Shown: positions 8,639 to 15,386 of the stretch, in pieces
Layout: every line of letters starts with the position of its first letter
How positions within the stretch are numbered: the first letter of the stretch is position 1
From: an uncultured Collinsella sp.
GTDB taxonomy: Bacteria > Actinomycetota > Coriobacteriia > Coriobacteriales > Coriobacteriaceae
NCBI GenBank assembly: GCA_900550355.1
Contig: URRT01000018.1
Location: 1-18,402 of the forward strand
Direction of reading: 5' to 3'
Length of the DNA: 18,402 bases
Program-made: the position numbers and the translations under genes
The notes under the pieces: generated by a model
Seen by the model: only the letters and a program-made list of their open reading frames with translations
What the model was told of the DNA's origin: nothing
The model's database searches: none

Positions 8639-8661
8639 AACCTGTATCTAACCTGTATGCG
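8639..8661. promoter_or_regulatory. Candidate operator box 1 for the divergent GntR regulator
   Basis: Two TGTAT units on an 11-nt period (AACCTGTATCT then AACCTGTATGCG), just upstream of the GntR start at 8632. It matches box 2 at 8778-8800 in 19 of 23 positions and in the same orientation. Confidence 0.55.
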
Positions 8662-8675
8662 TATCTAATCAAGCA

Positions 8676-8688
8676 TGTATTCAATACA
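8676..8688. promoter_or_regulatory. TGTATTcAATACA palindrome
   Basis: A perfect 6-1-6 inverted repeat built from the same TGTAT half-site as the neighbouring boxes. It may be a third operator for the GntR protein, since UTRA regulators bind as dimers. It lies where a -35 region of the leftward promoter could be. Confidence 0.45.
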
Positions 8689-8777
8689 ACAACAAAACCG
8701 CTGGTAGCAAGTTATCGAAAACCGTATCAGCAAATTTTCTAAGACAAATATAGCATACAACTAGTCGACATAACCAA

Positions 8778-8800
8778 AACATGTATGTAACTTGTATGCC
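8778..8800. promoter_or_regulatory. Candidate operator box 2 before the SIS gene
   Basis: Two TGTAT units on an 11-nt period (AACATGTATGT then AACTTGTATGCC), 37 nt before the SIS start. It copies box 1, so both divergent promoters probably answer to the same protein. The section ATGTATGTAAC recurs with one change at 10114-10124 before the EamA gene. Confidence 0.55.
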
Positions 8801-8837
8801 ATCGAGAGCATCAAACGAGAAGAAAGGCTGATGCACG

Positions 8838-9841
8838 ATGACTACTCAGGAACAGGTTAAGGACGTCGTCTCCCAGGTTTTGGCCGACAAGGCAGACAAG
8901 GGCGGCATCAAGCGCGTCGTGTGGATTGGCGCCGGCGGATCCAACGGCGGCAACTATCCTGCCCAGTACTTTATGGAGCACGAGGCCACGCAGGTCGTGA
9001 GCTCCAGCTACACCAGCAATGAGTTCGTGCACGCCACGCCCGCCTATGTCAACGAGAACACCCTGGCCGTCGTCGTGTCCATGCGCGGCACCAAGGAGAC
9101 CATCGTCGCCGCCCAGGTCGCCAAGGACCACGGCGCCAGCACCATCGCCATCTATGTCGACGAGTCCGGCCTCACCGAGGTCTGCGACTACAAGATTCAG
9201 TATGACAGCCTGGCCGTCGACGAGTCTTGCATGGGCCGTACCAACTCCGCCGTCGTGACCATGATCGCCATGGAGCTTACGCAGCAGACCGAGGGCTATG
9301 CCGAGTATGAGACCGCTATGGCCGCCTTCGACCTGGTTGACCCCATCTATCGCAAGGCCGTCGAGTACACCCGTCCGCTCGCCGCCAAGTGGGCCGAGCA
9401 AAACGCCGACAAGCCCTGCATCAACGTGATGGCTCAGGGTCCGCTCTTTGGTGCCGCCTACGTCTTTAGCATCTGCAACGTGCAGGAGATGCTGCAGATC
9501 GACTCCTGCACCATCAACACCTGCGACTTCTTCCACGGCCCCTTCGAGATCCTGGACAAGCGCACCTCGCTGTTCCAGCTCATCAGCGGCGGCCATAGGC
9601 GGCCCCCAGCCGCTGCAACGACGAGCGCGGTATCCGCTTCGTCAACCAGTACGGTGGCGAGCGCGTCTATCAGCTCGACGCCAAGGAGCTCGGCCTCAAC
9701 GACATCAAGGACAGCGTGAGCGAGTACTTCAACCACCTGATCTTTGCCCCGATCCTCAACAACGTGTACATGCGTGCGCTCTCTGCCGTCACCCACAAGG
9801 ACTACATGACGCGCCGCTACATGTGGAAGCTGGACTACTAA
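8838..9841 (+). pseudogene. FrlB-like SIS sugar isomerase/deglycase, frameshifted
   Basis: Residues 1-252 read as a SIS-domain protein of the FrlB/GfrF type (WIGAGGSNGG, SYTSNEFVHATP, then DFFHGPFEI). The matching end GIRFVNQYGGERVYQLD through TRRYMWKLDY lies in another frame and stops at 9841. The break is at 9594-9607, where 14 nt stand where the paralogue at 14242 predicts 3, a net gain of 11 nt. A 7-nt repeat GGCGGCC at 9588 and 9598 suggests a slippage or duplication event. As written, translation leaves the frame and stops at 9719 (293 residues with an aberrant Ala/Ser/Thr-rich tail). Restored length would be about 330 residues, against 327 in the paralogue. GAAAGG sits ten bases before the ATG. 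The family cleaves phosphorylated fructosamines or isomerises sugar phosphates. A sequencing or assembly error is possible. Confidence 0.8.
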
Positions 9842-9846
9842 GAGTC

Positions 9847-9867
9847 ACGCGGTTCTACGAACCGCGT
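9847..9867 (+). repeat. ACGCGGTTC hairpin after the SIS gene
   Basis: ACGCGGTTC (9847-9855) and GAACCGCGT (9859-9867) form a perfect 9-bp stem with a 3-nt loop. It is followed after six bases by the core-variable repeat, the same arrangement as at 18319-18390. No T-run follows. Confidence 0.75.
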
Positions 9868-9873
9868 AACTGC

Positions 9874-9914
9874 TCGACGCTGCGCGGGCCGCATTTGGAC
9901 AATCTGACGTTCAA
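9874..9914 (+). repeat. Core-variable repeat, copy B
   Basis: TCGACGCTGC (9874-9883), a 16-nt core (9884-9899), then CAATCTGACGTTCAA (9900-9914). The ends are identical to copy C at 18350-18390 while the cores differ. Confidence 0.75.
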
Positions 9915-9918
9915 CTTC

Positions 9919-9954
9919 AAGGGCGCGACCAGAAGGTCAGCGCCCTTTCGTTTC
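9919..9954 (+). terminator. Rho-independent terminator after the SIS gene
   Basis: AAGGGCGCGACC (9919-9930) pairs with GGTC-A-GCGCCCTT (9935-9947) around an AGAA loop with a single bulged A. TCGTTTC follows. The long GC-rich stem makes this a good terminator even with an imperfect T tract. Confidence 0.85.
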
Positions 9955-10018
9955 ACGCCACCTTGCCTCAAATGCGGCCCGCTCGCTGACTTATGCTCAA
10001 CCAGCGGTGCCTTAGACG

Positions 10019-10062
10019 TTGGGGACGTTCTTAAATGACTAGTCATTTGGGAACGTCCCCAA
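10019..10062. repeat. 44-nt nested palindrome
   Basis: TTGGGGACGTTC (10019-10030) is complementary to GAACGTCCCCAA (10051-10062). Inside, AAATGACTAGTCATTT (10033-10048) is a perfect 16-nt palindrome. The two are separated by TT and GG, which do not pair canonically. It lies upstream of the EamA gene. Confidence 0.8.
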
Positions 10063-10127
10063 TGAGTATGTGGGGAAGCAGATTTTTCCGTTCGGCGATT
10101 TGTGTCTTGAAAAATGTATATAACGAC

Positions 10128-10135
10128 TATAACGT
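10128..10135 (-). promoter_or_regulatory. ACGTTATA motif (inverted) before the EamA gene
   Basis: TATAACGT on the + strand, preceded nine bases earlier by TATAACG, giving a short direct repeat. The same octamer stands at 11404-11411 and 17549-17556. It is a candidate site for the second GntR regulator. Confidence 0.4.
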
Positions 10136-10174
10136 AGTGTGAAACATATTGGAAACAATACCGAGGAGGCTGCG

Positions 10175-11257
10175 TTGAAGAAAAGCAATCTGGGCTATGT
10201 GCTGGTGCTGATCGCCGCGCTTATGTGGGGCACCATCGGAATCTTTGTTAACGGAATATCGGCCCTGGGTGTTTCGTCTCAGAGCATGGCGGCCTTTCGC
10301 CTGTTGTCGGGTGCTGTCTTAATGGCTCCGGTCTTGGCATTTATGGGTTGCCAGGGAGGTGCTCGTGAGGGAAAAGCCTCGGGTCCCATGGCACTGTTCA
10401 AGGCAAGTCCTAAAGAGCTTGTTCCCTGCGCGCTTCTTGGCATTATCGGCCTCGCCACCGCTAACACGCTTTATTACGAGTGCATGGGCGAGGTGGGCAT
10501 GTCCACGGCCTCGGTGCTGCTTTACACCTCGCCGGTGTTTGGCGTCGTGCTCGGCCGCGTGCTTTATCGCGAGGACGTGACCCCCAACAAGCTCGTCGCC
10601 ATCGTCTTTAACATTGTGGGTTGCGTGCTCGCGGTGACGAGCGGCGACCTGTCCGGTTTCCATTTCTCGGCTTGGGGCGTCGTGTCGGGCGTGATCGCCG
10701 GACTTTGCGGCGCACTGCTGGCTGTGTTTAGTCGCATGGCCACCAAGACGCTGCATCCTCTGGCGGTGACGTTTTGGGGCTTTGTCTTTGGCGGATGCTT
10801 TATGGCAGTGCTTTCGGCTCCGTGGTCCGATGTGGCCGCGGCAATGTCCCCGCAGCTCATTCTGCTGTTCGCGGGCTTTGGCTTTATTCCGACGGCTCTT
10901 GCGTACATCTTCTATATGCAGGGCCTTTCGATGGATCTCGAGACGTCGAAGGTGCCGGTCGTGGCTTCGTTCGAAACCGTGGCGACCGTTCTGGTCGGTA
11001 TTGGCATCTACGCCGAGCCCGCCGGCGCGATCAAGGTCCTGGGCATCGTGCTGGTGCTCGCGTCCATCCTGATTATGAACACCAACTTCTCCAAGCTGCG
11101 CAACAGTGCCTTTGTCGGCCATATCGTTGAGAGCATGACCTTTAAGCCCAACGCGTGGTGGACGGAGAAATCGCAGGACATGGATCTGTTCCGCGAGCGC
11201 ACCGGCATCGCGCTGGAGCCCACCGTGCAGGAAAGCCCCTGGTACTTCGTGCGATAG
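10175..11257 (+). CDS. EamA/DMT-family transporter
   Basis: A 360-residue inner-membrane protein with about ten hydrophobic segments in two repeated halves, as in drug/metabolite transporter (EamA) proteins. The first half begins LGYVLVLIAALMWGTIGIFV and the second near FSAWGVVSGVIAGLCGALLA. Family members export amino acids and other metabolites. I start it at TTG 10175 because GAGGAGG (10163-10169) is five bases upstream; a GTG at 10139 lacks such a site. After the last helix a hydrophilic tail of about 45 residues ends ESPWYFVR, longer than usual. It lies between the two SIS genes, so it could move a product such as an amine out of the cell. That role is inference only. Confidence 0.9.
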   Translation: MKKSNLGYVLVLIAALMWGTIGIFVNGISALGVSSQSMAAFRLLSGAVLMAPVLAFMGCQGGAREGKASGPMALFKASPKELVPCALLGIIGLATANTLYYECMGEVGMSTASVLLYTSPVFGVVLGRVLYREDVTPNKLVAIVFNIVGCVLAVTSGDLSGFHFSAWGVVSGVIAGLCGALLAVFSRMATKTLHPLAVTFWGFVFGGCFMAVLSAPWSDVAAAMSPQLILLFAGFGFIPTALAYIFYMQGLSMDLETSKVPVVASFETVATVLVGIGIYAEPAGAIKVLGIVLVLASILIMNTNFSKLRNSAFVGHIVESMTFKPNAWWTEKSQDMDLFRERTGIALEPTVQESPWYFVR

Positions 11258-11401
11258 GGGATGGGCGGAACGCTTGAATGGGCACCGCCTGGCCAGTGTC
11301 GATCTGCCCTGCGCCAACGTTTCAAGTACGTTAAACCCGTCAACGGTCGATTTTCACCCGCGAACGGTCTTTATACTAATTAGCAATATAAGCAACGTAT
11401 A

Positions 11402-11423
11402 AGACGTTATAATGACCATAACG
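11402..11423 (+). promoter_or_regulatory. Likely -10 and operator region of the PTS operon
   Basis: A consensus TATAAT (11408-11413) overlaps AGACGTTATA (11402-11411), a 10-mer also found before the second GntR gene. CATAACG follows at 11417. A second -10-like TATACT lies at 11372-11377. I see no convincing -35 for either. An operator over the -10 would suit repression. Confidence 0.5.
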
Positions 11424-11439
11424 AAAAGGAGGAGGCAAG

Positions 11440-12363
11440 ATGAATCAGATCATTCTCGCATCTCATGGCGGCCTGGCCGCAGGCGCCAAAGACACGCTCG
11501 AGATGGTTCTCGGCGACGTGTCGAACGTCCACGTCGTGTCGCTTGCTCGTGACGACAAGGAGCCCATCACCAATAAGGTGGACGCCATGATCGCCACGTT
11601 CAACGCGGACGACACCGTCTATGTGCTGACCGATATGCTCGGCAGCTCGGTCAACAACAACATGGTCGAGCTTTCCAAGAACGGCACGAAGTTCACGGTT
11701 GTCAGCGGTTTCAACATTCCGCTGGCGCTCACGCTCGCTATGAGCCCCGTCCCCGTCAAGGGTGCCGAGCTCGCGGCCCTCATCAATGAGGCCCGCACCG
11801 GTCTGACCAACCCCAACGCACCGGTCGAGGCTGCCGCGGCTCCCGCCAAGAAGGCCAAGGCGTCCCGTCACAGCTCCGGTCCCGCCAAGATCGTCCTCGC
11901 ACGTCTTGACTACCGTCTGCTGCACGGCCAGGTCGTCTTTACCTGGACCACCAAGGTTCAGGCCGAGCGCATCATCGTCGTCGACAACGCCGCCGCCAAC
12001 GATGACATCAAGAAGGGCGCTCTTAAGCTGGCCAAGCCCCAGGGCGTGCGCCTGAACGTCTTCACCGTCGAGCGTGCCCTCGCCAAGATGGACAAGCTCA
12101 ACACCCTCGGCGAGCGCGTCATGTTCGTCTTTGGCAACACTGCCGAGATGCTGCAGTTCTGCCAGGGCTACAAGCTCGACGCCATCAACCTGGGCGCCAC
12201 CGCCAACCACGACGGTGCCGATCAGGTCGGCGGCAAGGACAGCTCCGTCTTCCTCGACGCCACCCAGAAGGCAGACGTCAACCAGCTGCTCGACATGGGC
12301 ATCAAGCTCTACGTCCAGCAGACCCCTACGTATCAGAGCGTCGACATCGACGCCAAGCTGTAA
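11440..12363 (+). CDS. PTS mannose-family EIIA-EIIB fusion
   Basis: A 307-residue cytoplasmic phosphotransfer protein. Residues 1-125 are a mannose-type EIIA domain with the phospho-accepting His9 in ASHGGLAAG. Residues 127-148 are an Ala/Pro/Lys-rich linker. Residues 149-307 are a mannose-type EIIB domain with the phosphorylated His162 in the LDYRLLHGQ signature. Phosphate would pass from HPr to His9, then His162, then the sugar bound by EIIC-EIID. AAGGAGGAGG six bases upstream of the ATG is a very strong ribosome site. Codons strongly favour C-ending forms, as in the rest of the operon, which suggests high expression. It is first in a four-gene run with EIIC, EIID and a SIS enzyme. Confidence 0.95.
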   Translation: MNQIILASHGGLAAGAKDTLEMVLGDVSNVHVVSLARDDKEPITNKVDAMIATFNADDTVYVLTDMLGSSVNNNMVELSKNGTKFTVVSGFNIPLALTLAMSPVPVKGAELAALINEARTGLTNPNAPVEAAAAPAKKAKASRHSSGPAKIVLARLDYRLLHGQVVFTWTTKVQAERIIVVDNAAANDDIKKGALKLAKPQGVRLNVFTVERALAKMDKLNTLGERVMFVFGNTAEMLQFCQGYKLDAINLGATANHDGADQVGGKDSSVFLDATQKADVNQLLDMGIKLYVQQTPTYQSVDIDAKL

Positions 12364-12399
12364 TCAACCAGGCTTTTGCCTGACTGAAAGGAGAAGGGT

Positions 12400-13194
12400 A
12401 TGAATACGTTCATCAGTGCGGTGCTCGTCGGCCTCGTCGGCGTGTTCTGCATGTGGGACTCCCGCCTGCTCGGTCGTCTTAACTTCGAGCAGCCCCTCGT
12501 TGGCGCTACGCTCGTCGGTCTGCTGCTGGGCGATGTGCCCACCGGCCTTGCCGTCGGTGCCGCCGTCGAGCTCGTGTCCATGGGCCTGGTGCAGGTCGGC
12601 GCTGCCGTTCCGCCCGATATGGTCCTGGGCGGCATCGTGGCCGCTGCCTTTGCGTGCCTGACCGATGCTTCCGCCGAGACCGCCATGACGATCGCCATCC
12701 CGGTCGCCGTCCTGGGTCAGCTTCTCGGCATCGTGTTCCGTTCCATCATCGCCGCCCTCACCCATGTGGCAGATAGCGCGATCGATAACGGAAAGTTCAA
12801 GACCGCCTACCGTATGCACATCTGCGCCGGCTCCGGTCTGTACGCCGTCATGTACTTCCTGCCGATCTTCCTTGCCGTCTTTGTTGGCACCGACCTGGTT
12901 CAGGCCATCGTCAACATGGTTCCCGAGTGGCTGTCCACTGGTCTTAACGTTTCGACCAAGATCATGACCGCCTACGGCTTGGCCCTGCTGCTCACCATGA
13001 TGATCAAGAAGGGTATGACTCCGTTCCTGTTCATCGGTTTCCTGCTCGCCGCTTACCTCAACCTGTCCGTCATCGCGGTCGCTCTGATCGGTGTGTGCCT
13101 GGCTGTCGTCTTCATGGGCTTCAAGTTCAACGGTTCCCATGCAGCCGCCGGTGTCGATTCCGACTACGATCCGCTCGAAGACGACGAAGACTAA
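12400..13194 (+). CDS. PTS mannose-family EIIC membrane component
   Basis: A 264-residue ManY-like membrane protein that, together with EIID, forms the sugar channel. The N-terminal region carries the family pattern FEQPLVGATLVGLLLGDVPT followed by VELVSMGLVQVGAAVPPD. Seven or eight hydrophobic stretches follow up to about residue 240. The tail DSDYDPLEDDED is strongly acidic and probably cytoplasmic. GAAAGGAG (12386-12393) precedes the ATG. It lies 36 nt after EIIAB, with a short CAGGC/GCCTG hairpin in the gap. The stop codon overlaps the ribosome site of EIID, implying co-translation. Confidence 0.95.
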   Translation: MNTFISAVLVGLVGVFCMWDSRLLGRLNFEQPLVGATLVGLLLGDVPTGLAVGAAVELVSMGLVQVGAAVPPDMVLGGIVAAAFACLTDASAETAMTIAIPVAVLGQLLGIVFRSIIAALTHVADSAIDNGKFKTAYRMHICAGSGLYAVMYFLPIFLAVFVGTDLVQAIVNMVPEWLSTGLNVSTKIMTAYGLALLLTMMIKKGMTPFLFIGFLLAAYLNLSVIAVALIGVCLAVVFMGFKFNGSHAAAGVDSDYDPLEDDED

Positions 13195-13207
13195 GGAGGA
13201 ACACACT

Positions 13208-14041
13208 ATGGCAACCGCAACCAAGGACGTGTCCCTGAACAAGAAGGTCAGCCAGTTCTTCTGGCGCTCCTGGGCCATCCAGGCCTCTTGGAACTACGAG
13301 CGTCAGATGAACATGGGCTTCCTCTACGGCATGGTTCCCACGCTCGATCGCCTCTATCCGGACGAGTCCGACCCCAAGCAGCTCGCTGCTAAGAAAGAGG
13401 CTTACCACCGTCACATGGCGTTCTACAACTGCACCCCGCAGACGAGCGCTTTCATCCTGGGCCTCTCCGCCTCCATGGAGGAGGAGTACGCCAAGGATCC
13501 CGAGAACTTCGATCCCGATTCGATCAACGCGGTCAAGACCTCCCTCATGGGTCCGCTTTCCGGCATCGGTGACTCCTTCTTCCAGGGCACCATCCGCGTT
13601 ATCGCCTTTGGCCTGGGCGTTCAGCTGGCTCAGCAGGGCTCCATCATGGGCCCGATCCTGGCCATGCTCATCTCCATCGTCCCCTCTGTGCTGATCACTT
13701 GGTTCGCAGCCAAGATGGGCTATCAGGGCGGCCACGAGTACCTGAGCAAGCTTCAGGGCGGCGACCTCATGGAGAAGCTCATGTATGTCTGCGGCATCGT
13801 GGGTCTTATGTCCGTGGGCGGCATGATCGCTACGCTGATCGGCGCCACCACCCCGCTGCAGTTCGCTGAGGGCACCGTTGTTATCCAGGACATCCTGGAC
13901 GGCATGATGCCCCAGATGATCTCCCTTGGCCTCACCGGCCTTATGTACTGGCTCATCAAGAAGAACGTCAACACCGGTTGGCTTCTCGTGATCGCCATCG
14001 TGGGCGGCATCGCCCTCTCCGCGGCCGGCATCCTGGCCTAG
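13208..14041 (+). CDS. PTS mannose-family EIID membrane component
   Basis: A 277-residue ManZ-like protein. Characteristic stretches are FFWRSWAIQASWNYERQMN, GFLYGMVPTLDRLYPD, HMAFYNCTPQTSAFILGL and LMGPLSGIGDSFFQGTIR, with hydrophobic segments near the C-terminus (WLLVIAIVGGIALSAAGILA). It pairs with EIIC in the membrane. AAGGAGG (13193-13199) overlaps the EIIC stop codon and stands eight bases before the ATG at 13208; in-frame sequence upstream of that ATG belongs to the EIIC region. Two hairpins and 200 nt separate it from the SIS gene downstream. Confidence 0.95.
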   Translation: MATATKDVSLNKKVSQFFWRSWAIQASWNYERQMNMGFLYGMVPTLDRLYPDESDPKQLAAKKEAYHRHMAFYNCTPQTSAFILGLSASMEEEYAKDPENFDPDSINAVKTSLMGPLSGIGDSFFQGTIRVIAFGLGVQLAQQGSIMGPILAMLISIVPSVLITWFAAKMGYQGGHEYLSKLQGGDLMEKLMYVCGIVGLMSVGGMIATLIGATTPLQFAEGTVVIQDILDGMMPQMISLGLTGLMYWLIKKNVNTGWLLVIAIVGGIALSAAGILA

Positions 14042-14075
14042 TCGCGACCAAGCGTCTAACCGCTTTCCCCCGGGG

Positions 14076-14106
14076 GCCTGCCTGACATCCCATACCCCAG
14101 GCAGGC
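14076..14106 (+). repeat. Hairpin after EIID
   Basis: GCCTGCCTG (14076-14084) pairs with CAGGCAGGC (14098-14106) across 13 nt. No T-run follows, so it is more likely an mRNA-stabilising or attenuating structure than a full terminator within the operon. Confidence 0.65.
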
Positions 14107-14119
14107 TCCCATCCCCAAA

Positions 14120-14150
14120 ATGCGACAATTGGACAGTCCCTTTGTCGCAT
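14120..14150 (+). repeat. ATGCGACAA hairpin with a 13-nt loop
   Basis: ATGCGACAA (14120-14128) and TTGTCGCAT (14142-14150) form a perfect 9-bp stem. The loop is 13 nt and ends GTCCCT, as does the 13-nt loop of the repeat at 15329, so the two may belong to one family with different stems. Confidence 0.75.
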
Positions 14151-14241
14151 CCTCAACGGGCCGGCGACTCGGCCCAAACCACGGTAACCCTGCGAGCGCC
14201 CGGCAATGTGGCGCCGCAAAAAATCGAAAGGAATGTGTCAG

Positions 14242-15225
14242 ATGTACGAGATCGACCTTAACCTCCCTAAGCAGATCGTCGCTGACGTCCTGTCCAACCA
14301 CGAGATCCACAGCGTCGCCTTCGTCGGCTGCGGTGCTTCCATGTCCGACCTTTACCCTGCCAAGTACTTCCTGGCCAACAACACGGACAAGCTGAACGTT
14401 CAGATCTTCACCGCTAACGAGTTCAACTACGATACGCCTTCCTGGGTCAACGAGCACACCTTCGTGATCACCTGCTCCCTCGGTGGCTCCACGCCCGAGA
14501 CCGTTGAGGCCAACAAGACCGCCAAGAAGCACAACTGCCCGGTCGTCTCCCTCACCAACAAGGCTGGCTCCGCTCTGACCGTCGACGCCGACCACGTCAT
14601 CGTTCACGGCTTCCATGCCAACTACGCTGCCAAGTGCGAGAAGCCTGGCTACGCCATCGCTCTTGCTCTCGAGATTCTTCAGCAGACCGAGGGCTATGAC
14701 CACTACGAGGACATGATCACCGGCCTCACCAACGTCTTCGATCTCTGCGAGAACGCCGCTCAGCACTGCAAGAAACTCGCCAAGAAGTTCGCCGAGGACT
14801 TCAAGGACGACAAGATGATCTACTTCATGGCTTCCGGTGCCTCCGAGAAGATGGCTTATTCTCACGCCGCCTTCCTGTTCACCGAGATGCAGTGGATCGA
14901 CGCCGCCGCCTACAACACCGGCGAGTACTTCCACGGCCCGTTCGAGGTTTCCACCGAGGGTAAGCCCTACGTCTTCTTCATGTCCGATGGCGCCACCCGT
15001 CCGATGGACGCCCGCGCCCTCACCTTCCTTGAGCGCATGGGCGCCAAGGTCGCTCTGATTGACTCCAAGGACTACGGCCTGGCTGATGCCGTGCCCGCGA
15101 GCGTCATCACCTACTTCAACCCGCTGCTGCACCTCGCCGTTATGCGCGAGTACGGCAACCAGATCGCCGAGGCCCGTCAGCACCCGCTGACCATGCGTCG
15201 CTACATGTGGAAGCTTTCCTACTAA
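14242..15225 (+). CDS. FrlB-like SIS deglycase/isomerase
   Basis: A 327-residue cytoplasmic protein with two SIS (sugar isomerase) domains. The first spans about 20-130 (FVGCGASMSDLYPAKYF, SLGGSTPET). The second spans about 190-290 (IYFMASGASEKMAYSHA). TGEYFHGPFEV carries the expected active-site glutamate (E228) and histidine (H231). The ending TMRRYMWKLSY resembles the ERRYYGGLVEY end of E. coli FrlB. FrlB-type enzymes split fructoselysine 6-phosphate into glucose 6-phosphate and lysine. The PTS genes upstream would deliver such a phosphorylated substrate, but the specific compound is not determined. GAAAGGA (14226-14232) is nine bases before the ATG at 14242; ATG 14233 is too close to it. 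Confidence 0.9.
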   Translation: MYEIDLNLPKQIVADVLSNHEIHSVAFVGCGASMSDLYPAKYFLANNTDKLNVQIFTANEFNYDTPSWVNEHTFVITCSLGGSTPETVEANKTAKKHNCPVVSLTNKAGSALTVDADHVIVHGFHANYAAKCEKPGYAIALALEILQQTEGYDHYEDMITGLTNVFDLCENAAQHCKKLAKKFAEDFKDDKMIYFMASGASEKMAYSHAAFLFTEMQWIDAAAYNTGEYFHGPFEVSTEGKPYVFFMSDGATRPMDARALTFLERMGAKVALIDSKDYGLADAVPASVITYFNPLLHLAVMREYGNQIAEARQHPLTMRRYMWKLSY

Positions 15226-15259
15226 TCACAAGTAAGTAGACCTTACGGGTTGATTGAGA

Positions 15260-15292
15260 GGGGATGGGGTTTTCGCCCCGTCCCCCTTTTTT
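15260..15292 (+). terminator. Terminator of the PTS-SIS operon
   Basis: GGGGATGGGG (15260-15269) pairs with CCCCGTCCCC (15276-15285), one G-T wobble included, around a six-base loop. C and six Ts follow. A strong intrinsic terminator 35 nt after the SIS stop. Confidence 0.92.
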
Positions 15293-15328
15293 GCTCTGGG
15301 GAGGGCGTGTCTGTCGCGTCACAAAACC

Positions 15329-15371
15329 CCAGATAAAACCTACCAAAATAAACCTGTCCCTTTTTGGCAGG
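15329..15371 (+). repeat. CCTACCAAAA hairpin repeat, copy 2
   Basis: A 43-nt element matching copy 3 (17464-17506) at 39 of 43 positions. CCTACCAAAA and TTTTGGCAGG pair with one A-C mismatch around a 13-nt loop ending GTCCCT. It ends two bases before the ribosome site of the HAD gene, so it forms that gene's leader. Confidence 0.85.
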
Positions 15372-15386
15372 TGGGAGGAGATGCGT

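Larger units (their letters stand above)
9842..10174. other. 333-nt gene-free region rich in hairpins
   Basis: No convincing gene is present. It holds an ACGCGGTTC hairpin, copy B of the core-variable repeat, a Rho-independent terminator, an inverted match to the repeat core, a 44-nt nested palindrome, and an AT-rich stretch (about 10080-10140) likely to include the EamA promoter. I could not assign clean -35/-10 hexamers. Confidence 0.7.

Noticed and set aside
8811..9596. A 261-codon open frame on the - strand opposite the first SIS gene
   Set aside because: Gly/Val/Asp-rich translation typical of the reverse strand of a GC-rich gene. The + strand has clear SIS motifs.
14056..15183. A 375-codon open frame on the - strand opposite the second SIS gene
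   Set aside because: Same artefact; the + strand gene has a ribosome site, SIS motifs and operon context.
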